Positions 57,901 to 60,000 of a DNA stretch of 60,000 nt are shown here, one piece after another. The translations under genes were made by a program, and so were the position numbers. The notes below the pieces were generated by a model. The model ran no database searches. It was not told the DNA's origin and saw only the letters and a program-made list of their open reading frames with translations. The stretch comes from Nematostella vectensis (taxonomy: Eukaryota > Cnidaria > Anthozoa > Actiniaria > Edwardsiidae), in NCBI RefSeq assembly GCF_932526225.1, contig NC_064046.1, forward strand, positions 1,738,001-1,798,000, in the 5' to 3' direction. Position 1 is the first letter of the stretch; every line of letters begins with the position of its first letter.

Positions 57901-60000
57901 TCCAGCACGCATGCGCGCCAAAGCAAGTGTGCCCATCAGGATCCCTGTGTTTGCGCGGACCGCCGAGGTGGCATGTAAGACTGGTTCTAATGTGTTACCG
58001 GAAGTGACGTCAATCTTGAAGGTGTTCTCCTCAGAAGAGCTTAACACAAGGTACAATGCGACAACGTATAATCCATCTACAGAAACCTCCCATGCGCCCG
58101 CGCTCAGACCTGCCGCTGACCGCCAGCTACTCAATGAATGCCAACCGCTGGAGCTAAAGAAGGTGGGCACAGGGGAAAAAAGCACGGTGTTGTTCTCTGA
58201 TGCGTTCGGGAGATATTGCGCCGAGCGTAAAATAGTTGAATTGTTTGTACTCTCACAAGGAAAGATTTCACTCGTCTTCTGTAAAAGTTTTGTCATGACT
58301 ATCGTATCACCATTATGGAGAAACAAGCAGTTTGTGCAGCGGTCATTACCAAGACAGACAGGCGCTGTCCTGTCAGATACAGATAAGGTAATAAGGTATA
58401 TCCCTGTGTTTGGGGCTTGGGCTCTAGTACTCATTGCACCGCGTCTGTACAGCGAGCTGGCGCCCTGAGAGGTCCAATCAGCACCGACCCGCTCCTCACG
58501 AAGACCTGGTAATGAGTCACGTGCTAATATCAAAGCTATCGAAAACCCACCATTACTTCTTATAGTATAACCAGAATTCGACGCCGAAGTGCATGGCCAC
58601 ACTTTTTGTCCTTTAGTAAGATATAACACTCCAAAAACTGTGATTCCAAATTTTGTAGACCCATCTTCAGACCCGATGACTGCCGTTAAGGAATTCGCGG
58701 CAAATCCATCGTCGATACACGCTGAAAGAATATAGCGACCCACATGGCTAGGTATGATCTGGACGGTAATCTGGACAGCGTAGAACCCGGTAAGAGATAC
58801 CTCCACGAACGCCTTACTTCTCGATGGAATACTCGTTACGTCCAGCCGTTTGCTGAAGACTGCGTACATGGGCATGCCTCCGAAAGGGCTTGTTCGCCAG
58901 CGGATGATGTTAAACACACCCGAGGAGAGTGCAGTGTCCGATAAAATCTTGAACGCGTTAAGTCCCGTGCTGTGTTGATTGGCATCAGAAGACACGAGTG
59001 TGATTGAAAAGCTACTGTGTGACAGTAGCCGCCAGTTGATCCCGTTCACAGATTTAATGAAGACTGAGACATACTCCCCCGTCGTCAAAGAGAGGATTCC
59101 CGAGATGCTTAGCGTGAAGCGACTTTGTCTAGAGACGGATCCGACTTGGTGGTATGCCTGTGTTGCGGTTATCTTAGTTGACTGGCCATTGGGGACAATC
59201 TGAAAATGTGCAAATTGATTTTGATTTAAAAAATGATTAAAACAGAGAGAAGACTGTGGTAGCGAGATAACTCTGTGAATCAGGCAACCATTTTTGGGCG
59301 GGTTTTATAAGGTATTCACTATCTTCATTTTCCATTGCTTTTCTCTTGAAACCTCTTAAACGGGCACTGCCCTAAGGGTGGTTGCTCAAGTGTAACAAAA
59401 AAAAAATTAGGCGGACCTTAAAGCAACGTGGACGACGACGACGGCTAGGGGAACGATATCGAAAAATATGAGTTCGCGCTTGGCGATCAATTCCAATAAT
59501 CAAAACATATGAAAATAAACGTCCTCAATTGGATTTTGCATGTCCTGGTTTGGTTATGTATTAAAAAATAAATTAAATAAATAAGAATTTGTATGTGCAG
59601 ATTGAATCTTCAATGTGATTCAACTGCCGTCGTCATCCACGTTTTGTTCGTCATTAAGCCTGCTTTCCATATAGTTGTAACAATCGTAAGGGTCGTAACA
59701 GTCGTCTGCAACTGGAACTGGTTTTATTTGAACTGATTCTATTTCTGACGACCGTGGAACGAACCGTCGTTTCGGTCGTTTTTGTATAGTCGTAGGGGTC
59801 GCGATGAACTTTTTTTATGCAGACGACTGCTACGACTGTTACGTCTTCAGTCAATATTACCTGTGCCATAATCTCACTTGCTCCATCGTGGCTCATCAAA
59901 AGGTTAGCTGTGACCAAATACAAACCCGACACCTCCGGGGTATATTGAGATTTTGACGCATCCCAGCTCCCCCCTGTGCGGAATGTAGTATTGGCCACCC
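42911..60000 (-). CDS. Transmembrane receptor with tandem C1q-like domains, Ig domain and cadherin repeats (5' end outside window)
   Basis: Twelve exons join in phase: 60000-59861 (partial), 59199-57873, 56533-56260, 55625-55399, 54508-54345, 51267-51141, 51002-50916 (optional), 50594-50387, 47907-45326, 44496-44400, 43258-43205 and 42944-42911. All borders are GT-AG. Order of domains: at least five C1q-like jelly-roll units, one Ig domain, one partial and eight full cadherin repeats, a membrane helix, and a ~35-residue tail ending in AMEMQE and a stop. Extracellular N-terminus and surface location follow from this topology. The tail has no catenin-binding sequence that I can see, so classical adhesion signalling is unlikely. 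The function is unknown; calcium-dependent adhesion combined with C1q-type ligand binding is inference. Splitting into two genes near 54-55 kb is the main alternative, argued against by phase agreement and lack of any start or stop there. Confidence 0.75.
43205..43258 (-). CDS. Receptor exon k: cytoplasmic tail
   Basis: The acceptor CACAATTTTCAG and donor AA|GTAAGT are both phase 2, with 54 bases between. It encodes [18 protein letters not shown]. An additional 30-base phase-2 exon at about 44295-44325 (QRASGRPVD-type sequence, weak acceptor) could lie between exons j and k but is not required. Confidence 0.7.
43320..44215. repeat. CACCAT hexanucleotide array, about 0.88 kb
   Basis: Nearly pure (ATCACC)n with islands of CACCACCACC and CATCATCAT fills the intron between exons j and k of the receptor gene. 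The GDGDGD and VMVMVM frames over it are repeat artefacts. Confidence 0.95.
44400..44496 (-). CDS. Receptor exon j: transmembrane helix
   Basis: The acceptor GACTATTTCAG is in phase 1 and the donor AA|GTAAGT in phase 2. It encodes [20 protein letters not shown], then [13 protein letters not shown]: a ~23-residue hydrophobic helix followed by a basic stop-transfer sequence. Together with exon i this fixes a type I topology. Confidence 0.85.
44635..44741 (-). pseudogene. tRNA-Ile(UAU)-like copy A, degenerate
   Basis: The same 107-base layout as the neighbours, but the acceptor stem fails (GTTCCTG against CATGAGC) and the D-arm reads TTAGCTTG. Part of a 180-base tandem unit. Confidence 0.7.
44815..44921 (-). 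tRNA. tRNA-Ile(UAU) with intron, copy B
   Basis: The 5' stem GCTCCTG faces CAGGAAC (one C-A mismatch). The D-arm is GCAC-AGTCGGTTA-GCGC. The anticodon stem TCGTA pairs with TGCGA around the loop CTTATA|A, giving anticodon TAT. A 33-base intron follows position 37, the canonical place. The T-arm is GAGAG-TTCGATC-CTCTC. Eukaryotic tRNA-Ile(UAU) genes characteristically carry an intron here. Confidence 0.7.
44995..45101 (-). tRNA. tRNA-Ile(UAU) with intron, copy C
   Basis: Identical layout and length to copy B, 180 bases away. The acceptor stem GCTGCTG against CAGGAGC has one G-G mismatch at the fourth pair. The anticodon arm, intron and T-arm are intact. It lies in the intron between receptor exons i and j, on the same strand as the gene. 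Confidence 0.7.
45175..45235 (-). pseudogene. tRNA-Ile(UAU)-like copy D, 3' half only
   Basis: Begins in register with the 180-base period and keeps the T-arm and part of the intron (CATGAA, CCCGTAGG). It then breaks off before the anticodon. Confidence 0.75.
45326..47907 (-). CDS. Receptor exon i: eight cadherin repeats
   Basis: The acceptor TCTCCTTTCCACAG (phase 2) opens at [20 protein letters not shown] and the donor G|GTAAGG (phase 1) closes 860 codons later. Eight repeats of ~105 residues follow, linked by calcium-binding motifs DINDQYP, DENDNNP, DVNDNQP, DINDNYP, DVNDNRP, DKNDNRP and DVNDNNP. The eighth, membrane-proximal repeat has four Cys and no linker, as in protocadherin and FAT-type proteins. 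Each regular repeat carries LDRE (or LDFE), with N-glycosylation sites throughout. The apparent ATG at 47966 lies upstream of the acceptor in intron sequence. Encoding all eight repeats in one exon resembles vertebrate protocadherin genes. Confidence 0.92.
47996..48113 (-). pseudogene. tRNA-Ile(UAU)-like copy E, degenerate
   Basis: Keeps the D-arm TGGCACAGTCGGTTAGCGAG and much of the intron sequence. The T-arm region is rearranged by an insertion (CGACCTTGATTGAACTC), and the 5' stem is altered. Confidence 0.65.
48161..48530. mobile_element. GCCGTAGCAGG-type element, copy 3, interrupted by another element
   Basis: The left part GGGGGCACAGCCACGCCCCT and right part CATTTCCTTATAATTTTGAA, AATATTGGGGAGG and CCTGCTACGGCCCTGT match the other copies. 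A 259-base insert at 48199-48457 splits it. Confidence 0.75.
48199..48457. mobile_element. Nested 259-bp inverted-repeat element with 9-bp target duplication
   Basis: CGCCCCTAC stands at 48190-48198 and again at 48458-48466. The ends read inward as TATCCTGGGTACCAGAGGCTCC and TACACAGGGTAACAGAGGCT, followed on both sides by CGA, a CGCGGCGACAACGATTT box and AGCGAAG. A 9-base duplication is typical of Mutator-like elements; that class is an inference. Confidence 0.85.
49401..49904. mobile_element. 504-bp inverted-repeat element, CAAGAGACCATGAT ends, copy 2
   Basis: Flanked by TTAGTAG at 49394-49400 and 49905-49911. Ends and interior match the copy at 35890-36396, including CTCTGATTGGTTAGCGCTCA and the GTGATCCGGCAAAG block. 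Located in a receptor gene intron. Confidence 0.9.
50024..50130 (+). tRNA. tRNA-Ile(UAU)-like with intron, copy F (plus strand)
   Basis: Seven paired bases in the acceptor stem (TCTCCTG/CAGGAGA), an intact D-arm, anticodon TAT and a 33-base intron. The T-loop reads TTTGATC instead of TTCGATC, which changes the B-box C. The 3' flank matches the spacer of the 44.6-45.2 kb array and ends in a second partial tRNA 3' half near 50198-50228, so an inverted piece of that array was copied here. Confidence 0.55.
50387..50594 (-). CDS. Receptor exon h: partial cadherin repeat
   Basis: The acceptor TTTACTTCCCAG (phase 1) and donor AG|GTATGA (phase 2) bound 208 bases. It encodes [20 protein letters not shown], then ELTITATN, then [14 protein letters not shown], the C-terminal half of a cadherin repeat with a modified calcium linker (TNTNDHAP). 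The N-terminal half that should hold the DxD motif was not found. Confidence 0.8.
50657..50800. mobile_element. 144-bp inverted-repeat element, ATAGCCTGCG ends
   Basis: ATAGCCTGCGAAACAAGCG and its near-exact inverse CGCTTGTTACGCAGGCTAT bound a pyrimidine-rich non-coding centre. A third internal copy of TTGTTGCGCAGGCTA lies at 50751-50765. Confidence 0.7.
50916..51002 (-). CDS. Receptor exon g: optional 87-base exon
   Basis: The donor G|GTAAGT is strong. The best phase-compatible acceptor, GAAACAACAG, has a weak pyrimidine tract. It encodes [20 protein letters not shown], then VSLTVTK. Because both flanking exons are phase 1 and its length is a multiple of three, the reading frame survives with or without it. 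Confidence 0.45.
51141..51267 (-). CDS. Receptor exon f: C-terminal half of the Ig domain
   Basis: The acceptor TTTGATAG is in phase 0 and the donor G|GTAAGA in phase 1. [20 protein letters not shown] supplies the F-strand Y-x-C of the Ig domain; PAVLEVF closes it. The 3-kb intron separating it from exon e carries the LINE. Confidence 0.8.
51317..54334 (-). mobile_element. Non-LTR retrotransposon (LINE), intact 965-codon endonuclease-reverse transcriptase frame
   Basis: Coding runs from 54334 to the stop at 51437. An apurinic-type endonuclease occupies about residues 108-335 ([19 protein letters not shown] at ~258, LDNVFTN, KTDHTAV). A reverse transcriptase follows with DFSKAFDSV (~650), [20 protein letters not shown] and YADD (~739). 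A C-terminal region leads to an AATAAA at 51357-51362 (minus) and a TTA/ATT repeat tail. No ORF1 is present, so the copy is probably 5'-truncated. The first ~83 residues may be host intron, with MVNTESS a more natural start. It resembles CR1/L2-type elements; clade not determined. Sense orientation inside the receptor intron between exons e and f. Confidence 0.88.
54345..54508 (-). CDS. Receptor exon e: N-terminal half of an Ig domain
   Basis: The acceptor CTGTTTATAG is in phase 1 and the donor AAG|GTAAGG in phase 0. [16 protein letters not shown] and [10 protein letters not shown] give the B-strand Cys and the C-strand Trp of an Ig fold. The donor lies ten bases from where the LINE reading frame begins. 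Confidence 0.75.
54749..55116. mobile_element. ~368-bp inverted-repeat element, GAGGTTCCGCTATAAAAGG ends
   Basis: The left end GAGGTTCCGCTATAAAAGGG, then AAAGCTCCT, is inverted at the right as AGGAGCTTTCCCTTTTATAG, then CGGAACCTC. TTAA or near-TTAA flanks both ends. The interior matches 13590-13926. It lies in the intron between receptor exons d and e. Confidence 0.75.
55399..55625 (-). CDS. Receptor exon d: second half of C1q-like domain 5
   Basis: The acceptor ATTTCTTTACAG (phase 2) and donor G|GTATGG (phase 1) bound 227 bases. It encodes [20 protein letters not shown], then [19 protein letters not shown], the S-x-L-L-x-K and S-F-F-A-L-L pattern of a C1q-like C-terminal half. Confidence 0.7.
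55960..56174. mobile_element. GCCGTAGCAGG-type inverted-repeat element, copy 4
   Basis: Starts CAGGGCCATAGCAGG and ends CCTGCTACGG. Contains GGGGGCACGTGCCCC, AATATTTTCAAA, AATAAGGAAATGA and GGGGTGTGGCTCTGCCCCCC, plus an internal second AATATTTTCTTAATATT block. Confidence 0.75.
56260..56533 (-). CDS. Receptor exon c: end of one C1q-like domain and start of the next
   Basis: The acceptor AACATTTTAG is in phase 1 and the donor TG|GTAAAG in phase 2, with 274 bases between. [16 protein letters not shown] matches the closing strand of a C1q-like domain. [20 protein letters not shown] matches an early strand pair of the next one. Splitting the jelly roll near its middle is the same in exons a/b and c/d, supporting a common exon-unit origin. 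Confidence 0.7.
56534..57872. other. Receptor intron; contains a dispersed-repeat segment
   Basis: AT-rich intron between exons b and c. Bases 57211-57300 (ACGTGACTTATTGGG, CTTTTGGCGGCAAAATAACA) match 15343-15430. Nothing else recognised. Confidence 0.55.
57873..59199 (-). CDS. Receptor exon b: C1q-like domains
   Basis: The acceptor CATTTTCAG precedes [14 protein letters not shown]; the donor is G|GTAGGT after KVYSG, phase 1. The ~442 residues hold the rest of domain 1 ([25 protein letters not shown]), a full domain 2 ([37 protein letters not shown]), a Cys-containing domain 3 ([25 protein letters not shown]) and most of domain 4 ([32 protein letters not shown]). Recurring G-x-Y and L-x-x-G-(D/E)-x-(V/L) motifs with a terminal S-x-F-S-x-x-L are those of C1q/TNF-like jelly rolls. 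Sequence identity between units is low, so the call rests on pattern. Confidence 0.75.
59200..59860. other. Receptor intron between exons a and b
   Basis: No gene or structured repeat seen. Short GACGAC-like and GTCGT-like runs near 59430 and 59680-59840 explain the Thr/Val-rich frame on the minus strand beyond the exon a donor. Confidence 0.6.
59861..60000 (-). CDS. Receptor exon a (partial): first half of a C1q-like domain
   Basis: Open from the window edge to the donor CAG|GTAATA, phase 0. It encodes [20 protein letters not shown], then [11 protein letters not shown], the strand pattern seen where C1q-like domains have F-x-(V/A)-x-x-x-G-x-Y. It joins directly to the next exon, whose [20 protein letters not shown] supplies the second half. 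The true N-terminus lies beyond base 60000. Confidence 0.7.

Overview
The window looks like nuclear DNA of an anthozoan cnidarian, most likely a sea anemone close to Nematostella. The evidence is AT-rich sequence, introns with GT-AG borders, metazoan families (FANK1, APCDD1, cadherin, C1q-like and Ig domains), a beta-helix/multipass membrane protein of the kind expanded in cnidarians, and many small inverted-repeat elements and tandem arrays. Species assignment is an inference.

Layout. 1-4.4 kb: repeats and one possible small charged protein (minus, 1468-1863). 4.4-8.0 kb: FANK1 (minus, three exons). 12.2-15.3 kb: a two-exon ankyrin protein resembling PPP1R27-type PP1 regulators (plus). 16.4-24.0 kb: a two-exon gene for a secreted-face beta-helix protein with about nine membrane segments (minus). 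Its intron is mostly a ~30-copy 74-bp array. 24.8-25.8 kb: a 43-bp array. 25.8-39.2 kb: no gene recognised, but several inverted-repeat elements. 39.2-40.6 kb: APCDD1-like Wnt antagonist (plus, 5' exon not found). 42.9-60.0 kb: one large minus-strand gene, still open at the right edge, whose exons join in phase throughout. It encodes tandem C1q-like domains, an Ig domain, about nine cadherin repeats, one membrane helix and a short tail. Its introns hold an intact LINE, tandem intron-containing tRNA-Ile(UAU)-like genes, an 0.88-kb CACCAT array and several small transposons.

Two points stand out. First, the C1q-Ig-cadherin architecture is one I do not recognise as a described receptor. Second, two unrelated genes in the window each carry a 74-75 bp tandem array whose unit is the gene's own 3' splice site plus the first 30-45 bases of the downstream exon. 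Splicing must then choose the most gene-proximal of many near-identical acceptors, because most others lead quickly to a stop.

The genes share no obvious pathway. APCDD1 (Wnt inhibition), the cadherin receptor and the beta-helix protein are all cell-surface proteins. FANK1 and the PP1-like ankyrin protein are intracellular. All splice sites were placed by eye using GT/AG borders, phase agreement and protein similarity recalled from the families; none was tested against transcripts.
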